Notes under the pieces: model-generated
What the model was told of the DNA's origin: nothing
The model's input: the letters and a program-made list of their open reading frames with translations, nothing else
Databases searched by the model: none
Assembly: GCF_000012625.1 (NCBI RefSeq)
Contig: NC_007516.1
Span: forward strand, 2,046,001-2,110,000
Origin: Synechococcus sp. CC9605
GTDB lineage: Bacteria > Cyanobacteriota > Cyanobacteriia > PCC-6307 > Cyanobiaceae
DNA: 64,000 bases
Reading direction: 5' to 3'
Shown: positions 8,833 to 17,082 of the stretch, in pieces
Numbering within the stretch: position 1 is the first letter of the stretch
Layout: every line of letters begins with the position of its first letter
Made by a program: the position numbers and the translations under genes

Positions 8833-9117
8833 ATGACGTGTCTTCAGGGTCTGGCGGATTTGGAAAGGCTGGAGGGGCCATGGCTTGATGGCCTGGCCAC
8901 CGGCGATCCCGAAGTGGCGGCCACCACGGTGCGCCTGCTGCTGGCCCACCTGACCTGGAACAGCAAGCGACTGCTGGGGGCGATGGTGCTGGACCGGCTG
9001 GACGCCGAATCGTTGTCAACGCGAGCCGAATTCCCGGATCGTTGTCAACGCCTTGTCAACGAACTGGATTCTGTCAACGGCCTGAATCTCTTAGATCCCC
9101 TGGCCTGGAATAGTTGA
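8833..9117 (+). CDS. Small unknown protein ending inside the left att repeat
   Basis: This 94-residue frame has strong GC third-position bias, like real local genes. Its helical part (GDPEVAATTVRLLLAHLTW) is loosely reminiscent of the C-terminal helix of TerS-like proteins, but this is weak. The last codons (TGG AAT AGT TGA) lie within the 52-bp repeat, so the repeat supplies the end of the gene. The DNA encoding residues about 60-82 contains four copies of a 9-bp iteron (TTGTCAACG). It may be a genuine end-gene of a second element or a truncated remnant. Confidence 0.4.
   Translation: MTCLQGLADLERLEGPWLDGLATGDPEVAATTVRLLLAHLTWNSKRLLGAMVLDRLDAESLSTRAEFPDRCQRLVNELDSVNGLNLLDPLAWNS
9013..9079 (+). 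repeat. Four TTGTCAACG iterons, possible integrase arm sites
   Basis: Copies are at 9013-9021, 9042-9050, 9053-9061 and, with one change, 9071-9079. They lie about 27 bp left of the left att repeat, as the TTTGTCCTGA pair lies left of the right att repeat. By position they may be arm-type binding sites of a different integrase. Confidence 0.45.
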
Positions 9118-9157
9118 GGGGGCCTTCCAGCCCCCGTGAGTCAATTGGGTGATACGG
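9106..9157 (+). repeat. Left attachment-site repeat of the island (attL candidate)
   Basis: It matches 17326-17377 at an exact offset of 8,220 bp, with three differences in 52 bp. The first 30 bp are identical and contain a GGGGGCC/GGCCCCC-type hairpin. The right copy directly abuts the 3' side of the tmRNA gene, a common integration target. The integrase gene begins 129 bp to the right of this copy. Confidence 0.85.
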
Positions 9158-9260
9158 ATTAATCAATTGACTGGAAGAACTCAGACATCAGCCAATAAGC
9201 GAGTCATAGACAGGAATTGTAAGGAACAGAGGATTACACAGGGGAAGCAAGAGGAGCTAA

Positions 9261-9295
9261 TTTGTCCTGAGATTTGTCCTGAACCTTGGTCCTAG
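9261..9295 (+). repeat. TTTGTCCTGA pair, probable integrase arm sites (left end)
   Basis: Exact copies are at 9261-9270 and 9273-9282, with a variant (TTGGTCCTAG) at 9286-9295 that overlaps the integrase start. The same pair with the same 12-bp period occurs at the right end (17262-17283), inside the att copy. Confidence 0.7.
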
Positions 9296-10500
9296 CTGCC
9301 AAATGGGAAGAAGGCTTCCGAGCAGCCGTCAAAACTGGACGCCAGGGGTGGACTGTCGGGAACAACAGCGGAAAGGTCAGGCTGAAAATCCGGGCGAAGG
9401 ATCTCCGCACTGACTCTGCAAACCTTCCATTCCCCTGGACTGCTGAAGCCGTCGGCGATGCACTGCTGTTGATCAACCGGGTCTATCCGCTGTGGATGCA
9501 AGGTGATGTCTCCCTGAAGCAGGCCATTGCTGAGGTGAGCGGCACGAGCGACAAGCTCAAGCCAACGACCAACAAAGGGTGGCCATCAATAGTTGAGAGC
9601 TTTCGCGAGACCCTCCAAGAAGGGCGGAACCAAATCCTCGACTCGACGTACCGAGACAACTACGAGCCCTACTTCAATGAAGCCCTGAAAGCGCTTCGCA
9701 GCCGGTCTTCACCCGCTGATGGCCATGAACTCCTCAAGCAAACCCTGAAGCGTTGGGCGGGGAAACCATCGAGCAGAGCCGCTTGCTGCCTTGCCTTGCG
9801 AAATCTCATGGACCATGCGGTAAGTCGCCACCAAATGCCCGCGTCATGGCGAATCAGTCAGACAAGCATCAAGGAACTACGTGGTCGGCCCGCTGAAAAG
9901 AAGACAAAAGCGACGCTGACAGATGCAGAGGTGTTGCATCTGATCGAAGCGATAGACGCTCGAAACAATGCTTGGGGCAACGTCTTCCGGCTGATGGTCT
10001 TATTTGGTCTGAGGCCAGTAGAGCTGCAATACCTCGCTCCAAGGAGAACAGAAGCAGGCGATCTCGGCCTATGGTGCAGCTACCGGAAGATCTCGGGTCC
10101 AAACCGTTGCGATCCCAGATGGCTGCTGCCCCTGCCATTAGAGAAACCATCAGGAGAGCAAGTCTCCTGGAATCTCTGCCAGGCCATGGATGCGGGTCTC
10201 TTGGAGCTACCGGTTGGCCGTGATGGCGACCTCAGGAAACTAAACGGGCGATACGTGCTGAACCACTTGAACCGCCAACCTGAATGGCTTGAGTTGAAGC
10301 AGCGATACGAAGTCAAAGGCATGTGGCTGAGACCTTATTCATTTCGCGATGGCTACAGCGTGCGAGCCCATCGATATGGCATCGAAACCGCCCAAATCTG
10401 CAGAGCAATGGGACACGGACTTGCCGCCCATAGCAGAGCCTATGAATCAGCGACGGACGCAACAACAAGAGCAGCTTTTGAAGCGGCTATTGGTAGCTAG
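9286..10500 (+). CDS. Tyrosine integrase of the tmRNA-site island
   Basis: This 404-residue integrase would excise and insert the element at the 52-bp repeats. Residues 1 to about 200 form the arm and core-binding part. The catalytic domain shows arginine near residue 243 (MVLFGLRPVELQYL), lysine in SYRKISG, box II YSFRDGYS near 353, histidine in MGHGLAAHS and the tyrosine nucleophile in RAYESA. The first box II histidine is replaced by tyrosine, a variation seen in some integrases. The start is TTG at 9286, since TGA precedes it in frame; this overlaps an arm-site repeat, so binding could repress its own expression. It is the first gene inside the left att, the standard position. Confidence 0.9.
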   Translation: MVLAAKWEEGFRAAVKTGRQGWTVGNNSGKVRLKIRAKDLRTDSANLPFPWTAEAVGDALLLINRVYPLWMQGDVSLKQAIAEVSGTSDKLKPTTNKGWPSIVESFRETLQEGRNQILDSTYRDNYEPYFNEALKALRSRSSPADGHELLKQTLKRWAGKPSSRAACCLALRNLMDHAVSRHQMPASWRISQTSIKELRGRPAEKKTKATLTDAEVLHLIEAIDARNNAWGNVFRLMVLFGLRPVELQYLAPRRTEAGDLGLWCSYRKISGPNRCDPRWLLPLPLEKPSGEQVSWNLCQAMDAGLLELPVGRDGDLRKLNGRYVLNHLNRQPEWLELKQRYEVKGMWLRPYSFRDGYSVRAHRYGIETAQICRAMGHGLAAHSRAYESATDATTRAAFEAAIGS

Positions 10501-10702
10501 GCACCGCAAGAACGCACGTTCGACAAGCAAATGGGAACAGAAGGAATTGAGCACCCTATAATTCACACAACCGTCACGATTCCTTCGGGCAGTCGTGCTC
10601 TGACTCTCCACAAGGAGTTATTCGGGCCTACTGGATTGCGAGCCTCCAGCAAGGAACCGAACCGGGGTCTGCCGCACCTGTCAACGATTTCACAGGACTG
10701 GT

Positions 10703-10975
10703 ATGCCCAAACCTCTTAGACGTCACAACAAATCTGGGGTCATTACTCCGAAAGGGACTAAAAAGCCCGCGACCCAGCAGTTGAACGAGCTGTACCAAGC
10801 TTTCCTAAGCGATGGAAGCCACTTTCACTTCCCGGGAGACGGGCGTGTCTTTGTGAACGGCACTCAGCTCCCAAACTGCCTCAAAGAGCGATTTAACGAC
10901 GCCCTGGAGCACCATCTGCGTGAATTCGCCGTATTTCACCACGGCAGTAAGAGAACAGGACAAGGCAACAAGTAA
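10703..10975 (+). CDS. Small basic unknown protein of the island
   Basis: This 90-residue, basic protein with an N-terminal lysine/arginine-rich part (KPLRRHNKSGVITPKGTKK) could bind nucleic acid. It is followed 11 bases later by the HTH gene, whose ribosome site (AGGAG) lies between them. It is probably an early or control gene of the element. No family is recognised. Confidence 0.55.
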   Translation: MPKPLRRHNKSGVITPKGTKKPATQQLNELYQAFLSDGSHFHFPGDGRVFVNGTQLPNCLKERFNDALEHHLREFAVFHHGSKRTGQGNK

Positions 10976-10986
10976 AGGAGAAAACA

Positions 10987-11226
10987 ATGCAATCTCAGTG
11001 GATTGATACGGCCGCCATGGCCGCGTATTTGGGCGTGCATCCAAAAACGCTCAAGCGATTGAAGAACACGACAGCGATGTTCGAAGAAGGCATCGACTAT
11101 CGCTTTGCTGGTGCCTCGACGCGTGCACCTCTGCAGTGGCATTTGGAGACAACGGAACAGTCCTTTACTCACTTCAAGCGCATCGACCCTGCAGAAGTGG
11201 AGACCTACGGAGGCAGGGATGTTTGA
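10987..11226 (+). CDS. Helix-turn-helix DNA-binding protein, excisionase- or AlpA-like
   Basis: This 79-residue protein has an N-terminal helix-turn-helix (DTAAMAAYLGVHPKTLKRLK) of the winged MerR/excisionase type, followed by a short beta part. It has a good ribosome site (AGGAG). Such proteins direct excision or control element genes. Its place between the integrase and the replication gene fits this. Homology is judged by pattern only. Confidence 0.6.
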   Translation: MQSQWIDTAAMAAYLGVHPKTLKRLKNTTAMFEEGIDYRFAGASTRAPLQWHLETTEQSFTHFKRIDPAEVETYGGRDV

Positions 11227-11273
11227 GAGATCAATCAGCGGTCAATCGATCACCAAACATGTAGGGGGACTCA

Positions 11274-13169
11274 ATGGGATTTGAGATTCGTGACCACTTA
11301 GCCAATCTGCAACCAGACGGAGGCACAAACACACCCAATGGAGATCACAGCTTTCTCTGCCCAGTACCGGGCTGTGGAGCCCCAAACTTCAAGGTGAACC
11401 TCAGTACTGGCAAATGGGCTGCTTATGGCTGCAACTGCAGCAGCACTGAAAAGGGCAAACGGTCAATCCGAAATGCCCTGTCCCCCGCGATAAATCCAAA
11501 TCAAGGTTCGAACAGAACCTTGAAATCGATCCGCCCCAAAGGTCGCCGCAGCTGGGTCTACTGCGATGAAAAGGGCCAACCGACGCTGGAAGTTCACCGG
11601 ACAGATGACGGAAAGGGCAAACGCAAGATCTGGCAGGAGAGCCTGATTGATGGCTATCGACCCAGAGAACTGGCAGATCGGGTTGTTCCCTACGGATTAA
11701 GTGAGGCAAAGCAAGCCCTCATAGATGGAGCGCCCTACGTGTTCATCCCTGAAGGAGAGCCATGCGCTGATGCTTTGAGGCGACTCGGATTGAACGCTGT
11801 GGCCACCCTTGGCGGTTGTGAGGGTTTCAATCCGGAACGGGATGGCGGCCACTTCGATCCAACAAGAGTGGTTGTGGTGGCTGACCAAGATCAGGCGGGG
11901 GTGAAGTACGCCCGCAAAGTGGCGAGCGCCTATCCCGGCTGTCGGTGGCTACTGGTTTACCCCGGCACACCTGAGTGGAATGGTGCGATGCCAAAGGATG
12001 GCGGGCTGGACGTAGCCGACTGGATTGCAGACGGTGCATCCATAGAGGACGTGCTCAATGGAGTCCAGGAGGACAACCCCTTCGTGAGCCAGGAGCCTGA
12101 ACCAGACCTAAGTCACTTGGCTGAACTCATCGCAAACTCTGCCCAGGGGGGTGTGCGGGACCTAGGAAAAATCTGGCGGGTTAACCAGTTCGCAGCCAGC
12201 GGCATCGTTTTACTGGCTGCCGATTCAGGCACGGGCAAGACCACCTTGATGAACCTCTGCATAGAGGCAATTCAAGAAGGAACTCCATTTCTGGGGGTGT
12301 TCAAGACAGAACAAGCGAATGCACTGCTGATCCAAGGAGATGAACCTGAGAAGTTCGCTGAACGGAAGTTCCGGCGACAGGAGCTGAAACGCAACTTCGA
12401 TGTCATCTACCCCGAAGGTCCGTTCCCTCTTGAAGAGCTTTTCGAAGCCATTGAGTCGCGTAAGTGGTACGTCATCGGGATTGACAGCTTGACCACCGTG
12501 CTGAGCAGCGAAGGGCAGCGGACAGTTGATTTTGAAATTGTCGACCTTCTGTACAAGCTCAACAAAGCAGCGGTTAACAACAACGTACTGCTTCTAACGA
12601 CTGCCCATCTCAACAAGACCCGCCAAGGCGGCAATGGCGTCAGACGAAAGCGTACGGAGATTCAGTGGGAAGACATCAGCGGTATCAACACGATCAGTGC
12701 GGCCGTTCAAGACTGCTGGGGACTGACAAGCCTTGAGGTCGAGCGGTTTTCACTCCATGCCCTCGGCAAGCGAAACATCGTGGAAGGCACCAAATGGCTT
12801 CTTCATCGGGACCGTGAGACATACAACTGGTGGCTTGCGGATGAACAAGACCAGCAACTACCCACCGACGCAGAAAGGCTGGGAGCGAGGGTCCTTACGC
12901 ATGTTCAACAGCACGGCTACATGTCCATCAACGAGATGGTGATAGCTCTCGGTGGAAACGCAGAACATGCCCGGTTGGTTTGCTTTGACCTGTTTGAACA
13001 GGGTCGGCTCCAGCGGCATCCGCGGAGAACTGGCAAGCGTGGGCGTCCCGAATACCTATATGGGGTTGGCGATTTTTCCCATGTCACGCACACCCCCACT
13101 TCAACAACAGTTCCGTACATAGGTGGTGAAGACGATCCGGCATGGGGCCCACGTCCGGAGGTCGTCTGA
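11274..13169 (+). CDS. Primase-helicase: zinc ribbon, Toprim and RepA-like AAA ATPase
   Basis: This 631-residue replication protein has an N-terminal zinc ribbon near residues 24-57 (cysteines in CPVPGCGAPNF and YGCNCS). A Toprim domain covers about 150-240, with IPEGEPCADAL and VVVADQDQAGVKYA. A RecA/RepA-type ATPase domain follows, with Walker A ADSGTGKTTLMN near 318 and Walker B WYVIGIDSLTTVL. The C-terminus carries a winged-helix stretch (YMSINEMVIALGGN). It would prime and unwind element DNA after excision. GGGGG precedes the ATG. Its TGA overlaps the next start (TGATG), so the downstream Toprim protein is coupled to it. Confidence 0.85.
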   Translation: MGFEIRDHLANLQPDGGTNTPNGDHSFLCPVPGCGAPNFKVNLSTGKWAAYGCNCSSTEKGKRSIRNALSPAINPNQGSNRTLKSIRPKGRRSWVYCDEKGQPTLEVHRTDDGKGKRKIWQESLIDGYRPRELADRVVPYGLSEAKQALIDGAPYVFIPEGEPCADALRRLGLNAVATLGGCEGFNPERDGGHFDPTRVVVVADQDQAGVKYARKVASAYPGCRWLLVYPGTPEWNGAMPKDGGLDVADWIADGASIEDVLNGVQEDNPFVSQEPEPDLSHLAELIANSAQGGVRDLGKIWRVNQFAASGIVLLAADSGTGKTTLMNLCIEAIQEGTPFLGVFKTEQANALLIQGDEPEKFAERKFRRQELKRNFDVIYPEGPFPLEELFEAIESRKWYVIGIDSLTTVLSSEGQRTVDFEIVDLLYKLNKAAVNNNVLLLTTAHLNKTRQGGNGVRRKRTEIQWEDISGINTISAAVQDCWGLTSLEVERFSLHALGKRNIVEGTKWLLHRDRETYNWWLADEQDQQLPTDAERLGARVLTHVQQHGYMSINEMVIALGGNAEHARLVCFDLFEQGRLQRHPRRTGKRGRPEYLYGVGDFSHVTHTPTSTTVPYIGGEDDPAWGPRPEVV

Positions 13170-14023
13170 TGGCAAGACGTACCAAAGCTGAAATCGATCA
13201 CATCAAGCTCCGCATCTACCAGTTGTGCAGAGAGATGCAGCCAATGACCGTCAGGCAGCTGTTCTATCAACTGACCACCCTTGGCGTCATCAACAAAACG
13301 GAGGCTGAGTACAAACAGACCGTATGTCGTCTCACCGCAAATATGCGCGTTGGTGGTGAGTTGCCTTGGCATTGGCTCGCTGACAACACCCGTTGGATCA
13401 GAAAGCCAATGACCTATGGCGGTCTTGATGACTGCTTAGAGCAGGCACAACGGGCCTACAGACGCTCTCTGTGGAATCCAAACACCAACGATCAATACGT
13501 TGAGGTCTGGCTTGAAAAGGACGCTCTTTCAGGCGTTCTGTACGAGGTCACCAGGGAATACGACGTGCCGTTGATGGTCACTCGTGGCTACCCGTCGTTG
13601 TCTTACCTACACAGCGCCGCAGCAACGATCCAGCAGGAACTTGAAGAAAGGTGGGGTGGTGAAGCCAGCATCTACTACTTCGGCGACTTTGACCCTTCTG
13701 GCGTCGACATCAGCCGGAACACTGAGCAACGCCTTCAGGAGTTTGTTGACTCCGACGCCTTGGCATTCAAGCGGGTTGCGGTCAACGAAGACCAAATTGC
13801 AGAGCTGCTGTTGCCGACACGGCCAACAAAGGCCACAGACAGCCGTTCCAAGAACTTTGGCTCTGACATCAGCTGTGAGGTTGATGCCATCAGGCCAGAT
13901 GTTCTGCGTTCAATGGTTCGCGCCTGCATCAGCAACCACATCGATGCTGAACAGATCAAAGCGGCTCAAGAAATTGAGCGGCATGAACGGGAGCTGCTGC
14001 AAGACATCAGAAGCCGTTTGTAG
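13169..14023 (+). CDS. Toprim-domain protein resembling TopVI-A/Spo11-type nucleases
   Basis: This 284-residue protein has an N-terminal winged-helix-like part (TVRQLFYQLTTLGVI) and then a Toprim fold: acidic residue in VEVWLEKDALSGVL and the DxD motif in YYFGDFDPSGVDISRN. This order is like the TopVI-A/Spo11 group, though the protein is shorter. A role in cleaving or resolving element DNA during replication is inferred. The ATG at 13169 overlaps the stop of the primase-helicase gene. The stop codon begins a perfect 14-bp palindrome. Confidence 0.7.
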   Translation: MARRTKAEIDHIKLRIYQLCREMQPMTVRQLFYQLTTLGVINKTEAEYKQTVCRLTANMRVGGELPWHWLADNTRWIRKPMTYGGLDDCLEQAQRAYRRSLWNPNTNDQYVEVWLEKDALSGVLYEVTREYDVPLMVTRGYPSLSYLHSAAATIQQELEERWGGEASIYYFGDFDPSGVDISRNTEQRLQEFVDSDALAFKRVAVNEDQIAELLLPTRPTKATDSRSKNFGSDISCEVDAIRPDVLRSMVRACISNHIDAEQIKAAQEIERHERELLQDIRSRL

Positions 14024-14034
14024 GACTAGTCCTA
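14021..14034. promoter_or_regulatory. Perfect 14-bp palindrome at the end of the replication operon
   Basis: TAGGACTAGTCCTA is its own reverse complement and starts at the stop codon of the Toprim gene. It could be a protein-binding site. No other copy was noticed in the window. Confidence 0.3.
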
Positions 14035-14037
14035 CTA

Positions 14038-14139
14038 GACGAAATCATCGAAGCCAGTATCCGCTGCAAGCAACACAGCAATGCAGTTGGTGCTCTGAAG
14101 CTGCAGGCACAGCTGACACGGCTGCTGGAAAGTAGTTAG
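14038..14139 (+). pseudogene. Fragment resembling the C-terminus of a TerS-like protein
   Basis: A short frame reads DEIIEASIRCKQHSNAVGAL followed by KLQAQLTRLL, and resembles the end of the two terS-like genes in this window (asparagine, then GA-x-x-x-x-x-QL-x-x-L). It has no ATG, GTG or TTG start upstream and lies directly after the Toprim gene. It may be a relic of a lost terS-like gene; chance similarity is possible because it is only 33 codons. Confidence 0.35.
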
Positions 14140-14301
14140 GCGGCAATGAAAACTCCGCCATTGCTGACGAGGCAAAAGAATTAACAATATGATTAAAGCG
14201 ACAAGCATCGCACCCTGATTTATTACGATTCAAGAAGTATTCGGAGCCACTGACCGGATTCATGCTTAGGGGGCTAAAATTGTTATTAGATCAAGAATTA
14301 A

Positions 14302-15621
14302 ATGAAAAAATACGCAATATTTCTCCCCGCAAAAGGCAATAGCGAAAGAGTTGCTTCCAAGAATACAAGGTTGCTAGATGGAAAACCCCTGTTTCTTCAT
14401 ACACTCGAAAAATTATTGCAGTTAGGAGATGATTATGAAGTATATTTAGACAGTGAATGTCCTGAGATATTTAAGATGGCAAGTCACTTAGAAGGATTCA
14501 AGCCTTTAATACGTGATCCAGCTTTAGCCACTAACGCAACCGATGGAAATAAGCTTTTCCTCAATGAAGTCTTTAGCTGCAATCACCAAGTCATTGCGCA
14601 ACATCTTTGCACATCTCCATTTATTGAAAATAATACAATAAAAAATTGTTTCTCGAAAGTCGGCCAAATGTCTCAAGATGGATCTTGCTGGGATTCCAGT
14701 TTTTTAGTCAGAAAAGAAAAGTTTTATATGTGGAAGAATGACCTTCCTTTGTATAGCATTGATTCCATCCCCAATAGTGCTGATATTGAAAGCACTACTG
14801 TTGAAACCATGGGGCTTTATGTATGTTCCAGGGAAGCTGCTTTAGACACTGAAAGAAGAATTGGAAGGAATCCTTGCTTGATAGAAGCGAAACCGCTTGA
14901 AGCAGTTGATGTTAATTATGAAGAGGACCTAGAGATGGCGCAATTATTAGCAGCCGGGAAAAGAGAGCAGGAAAGGAACTTGCTGAGAAATTTGTCCTCT
15001 TTGCTGTCTAGTCCAATAATTTCAGATATACTCGATAGCCTAGGTCTTGAATCACAAATCATAAGAGGATTAAATCAAAAATGCCGAAACAACGCAAAGA
15101 TTTTTGGCCCCGCAAAGACAATGCATCTTCGCAGAAAATCAAAAGAAGATAGATTCGACGAAGTTTATGATGCATTAAAGCATTATGAAACTCTCGTGCC
15201 AGGTGACGTTATTTGCGTACAAAATGATTGCCAAGAGTTTGCTTACTTTGGTGAATTAAACGCCAATTTAGCCATCAGATCTGGCGCCATCGGTGCAGTT
15301 ATAGGGGGAATGACGCGTGATCAAGAAGCAGTTTGTAGCCTAGGACTACCAGTTTTCGCCAAAGGGATCACATGCCAAGATGTAAAAAATAGGGCAGTAT
15401 ATTCATCTATGAACAATCGAATTTGTATTGACGGAGTTTTCATTAGTCCGGGAGACATGATGTTCGCCGACAACGAAGGAACTATTTGCATACCAAAAAA
15501 GCACTTTAAAACTGTCTTAGAGCTTGCAAAAGAAAGCATCAGGAAAGAAGGTGAAATAATATCGGATATTGCTACAGGAATAAATGTCAGCGCTTTGAGA
15601 GCGGAGAGAGGAGATTTTTAG
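14302..15621 (+). CDS. CMP-sugar synthetase fused to an RraA-like domain
   Basis: This is a 439-residue two-domain protein. Residues 1 to about 215 resemble acylneuraminate cytidylyltransferases (PAKGNSERVASKNTRLLDGK, then a nucleotide-binding domain), which activate sialic-acid-type sugars with CTP. Residues from about 230 to the end resemble the RraA/HMG-aldolase family: FGPAKTMHLRR, GDVICVQND and GAIGAVIGGMTRDQEAV. RraA-like proteins can be aldolases or decarboxylases of 2-oxo acids, so the fusion may both handle and activate a keto sugar acid for a surface glycan. The gene is AT-rich compared with the backbone, so it is probably recent cargo of the island. Confidence 0.75.
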   Translation: MKKYAIFLPAKGNSERVASKNTRLLDGKPLFLHTLEKLLQLGDDYEVYLDSECPEIFKMASHLEGFKPLIRDPALATNATDGNKLFLNEVFSCNHQVIAQHLCTSPFIENNTIKNCFSKVGQMSQDGSCWDSSFLVRKEKFYMWKNDLPLYSIDSIPNSADIESTTVETMGLYVCSREAALDTERRIGRNPCLIEAKPLEAVDVNYEEDLEMAQLLAAGKREQERNLLRNLSSLLSSPIISDILDSLGLESQIIRGLNQKCRNNAKIFGPAKTMHLRRKSKEDRFDEVYDALKHYETLVPGDVICVQNDCQEFAYFGELNANLAIRSGAIGAVIGGMTRDQEAVCSLGLPVFAKGITCQDVKNRAVYSSMNNRICIDGVFISPGDMMFADNEGTICIPKKHFKTVLELAKESIRKEGEIISDIATGINVSALRAERGDF

Positions 15622-15672
15622 ACGCAAAAAATATCGAATCTGTACCACAAAAACTACCCAGTGCTTCAAACC

Positions 15673-16569
15673 ATGCAAAAAGTTCTAGTCATTGTAACGG
15701 GACAACTTCGCAATTGTTCAGACAATATAAGTAACTGGGTCGACAATCTTCTCCATAATTGTGAATACGATTTTCTTTTCTGCATTTGGGATAACGTAGG
15801 AAACGTAGACAAATTTAAAATACATGAATGCTTGCGCAGAACAGGCAAGAACTATGAAGCATCAAGAGTTAATACATACCTCAAAAAGGATAGAGAGCTA
15901 AGAGATGAATTGAATATTATTTCGCAAAAAGTTCCTATAGCAGAGGAAATTATACATCCTTTTTGCGAGGACTACCATACACAAATCGGCACAATCGCTG
16001 TCCCCAAAAGTCTTATTGCAAATGAACGCTCATGGAGAAGCTCTCTTCCCCTATCATACATAAACCAACTAGCGTTTAACGCGGTAGTCGATAGATACAA
16101 TAAATATGATGCGTACTGTAGAGTGCAGTCCGAAATACTTTTTGAAGAAAGGCAGTACATCGATTGGGAGGCTCTCTCCAAGAAGGACAATGAAATACTA
16201 ACGTCTCCTTCGATCAAGAAAAACATTGATCTCAAATTAGACGTTTCGTTTTATGCAGGATCTTTGAATTCAATTTCAGGATTAATGAATACCTTTGAAT
16301 TTCTAGAGAGATGCTACGAGTCGTATGAAAATGGCGAGTTGCAAGTTGCACCTATAGGCGATAGATTTCTGAGGATTGCTGCAAATCATCGCAGTCTTAA
16401 TGTAAGGCATGATGTAAAAATGATTAGACCACGGGAAAGGCTAATTCCCCTATTTCCGGAAATAAAAAGCGATCTGATGAAAATAAATTCCGGAGAAATT
16501 AATTTTGTCCCTGTCAATAGGAGTCTATTTGACTTTCTCTTGACCAGTGAGCCGATCATTGATTGCTGA
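15673..16569 (+). CDS. Putative glycan-related enzyme of the island cargo
   Basis: This protein of about 298 residues begins MQKVLVIVTGQLRNCSDN, and the VTGQLR start with a later YDFLFCIWDN resembles proteins found in surface-polysaccharide clusters. There is no firm family. It is AT-rich, 51 bp downstream of the CMP-sugar synthetase fusion and on the same strand, so transfer or modification of the activated sugar is a reasonable guess. ATG at 15673 is preferred to GTG at 15661. Confidence 0.5.
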   Translation: MQKVLVIVTGQLRNCSDNISNWVDNLLHNCEYDFLFCIWDNVGNVDKFKIHECLRRTGKNYEASRVNTYLKKDRELRDELNIISQKVPIAEEIIHPFCEDYHTQIGTIAVPKSLIANERSWRSSLPLSYINQLAFNAVVDRYNKYDAYCRVQSEILFEERQYIDWEALSKKDNEILTSPSIKKNIDLKLDVSFYAGSLNSISGLMNTFEFLERCYESYENGELQVAPIGDRFLRIAANHRSLNVRHDVKMIRPRERLIPLFPEIKSDLMKINSGEINFVPVNRSLFDFLLTSEPIIDC

Positions 16570-16752
16570 ATAAATTTCATCAGGATTGCAGAGAATTTGA
16601 ATCTCGCTAGACATTGACTTTTTATGTTTCAACCCACAGAACATCCCCCTCGAAGGACTGCACAATAAATAAGACCTCGCCTAGTCCCTAATTTGTCTTT
16701 TAGCTCTACAACATAGGCTTTCAAGATATTCCAGATCAAGCATCAAAAGCTA

Positions 16753-17082
16753 TTACCGCCCGGGAAATTGAAGCCCACAGAGCTTGTCGAGTTGGGCCAC
16801 TGCACCGACAACCGCACCAGGGTTGTTCTGCGCCAAGCCCAGACGTGCACTCTCCATAAGCAAATGAATGGCCTGAGCCACAAGATCACTGCGCTGGACG
16901 TTCGCCTTGTCGATGTCCTCCCTGATCAAGGCGTAAGCCTGTTGAACAGTTCTTTGCGCTGTTCTACGGCTCACCCCCTTGGTCTCCGCCAGGTACGCCA
17001 CAACAGCAGTACAGCTAAAGCCCTCCAAGAGCTTGGAGTGAGCGACCTGAACTCGATCAACGACCTCGACCCTCTTCGGCAT
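16753..17082 (-). CDS. Terminase small subunit-like protein of the island
   Basis: This 109-residue protein has a central helix-turn-helix (GVSRRTAQRTVQQAYALI) and a C-terminal NPGAVVGAVAQLDKLCGL motif shared with the left-edge gene. Small terminase subunits recognise packaging sites; satellites encode their own to hijack helper-phage capsids. It stands at the end opposite the integrase and on the opposite strand, as expected for a late packaging module. ATG at 17082 overlaps the stop of the small upstream gene (TGATG), so translation is coupled. The assignment rests on motif similarity only. Confidence 0.6.
   Translation of the reverse strand: MPKRVEVVDRVQVAHSKLLEGFSCTAVVAYLAETKGVSRRTAQRTVQQAYALIREDIDKANVQRSDLVAQAIHLLMESARLGLAQNNPGAVVGAVAQLDKLCGLQFPGR

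Noticed and set aside
7999-8836. Several plus-strand frames of 60-118 codons
   Set aside because: They contradict one another, have no family, and overlap duplicated hairpin units.
10501-10702. A possible tRNA near the integrase end
   Set aside because: No cloverleaf can be formed around the CCGAACCGGGGTC stretch.
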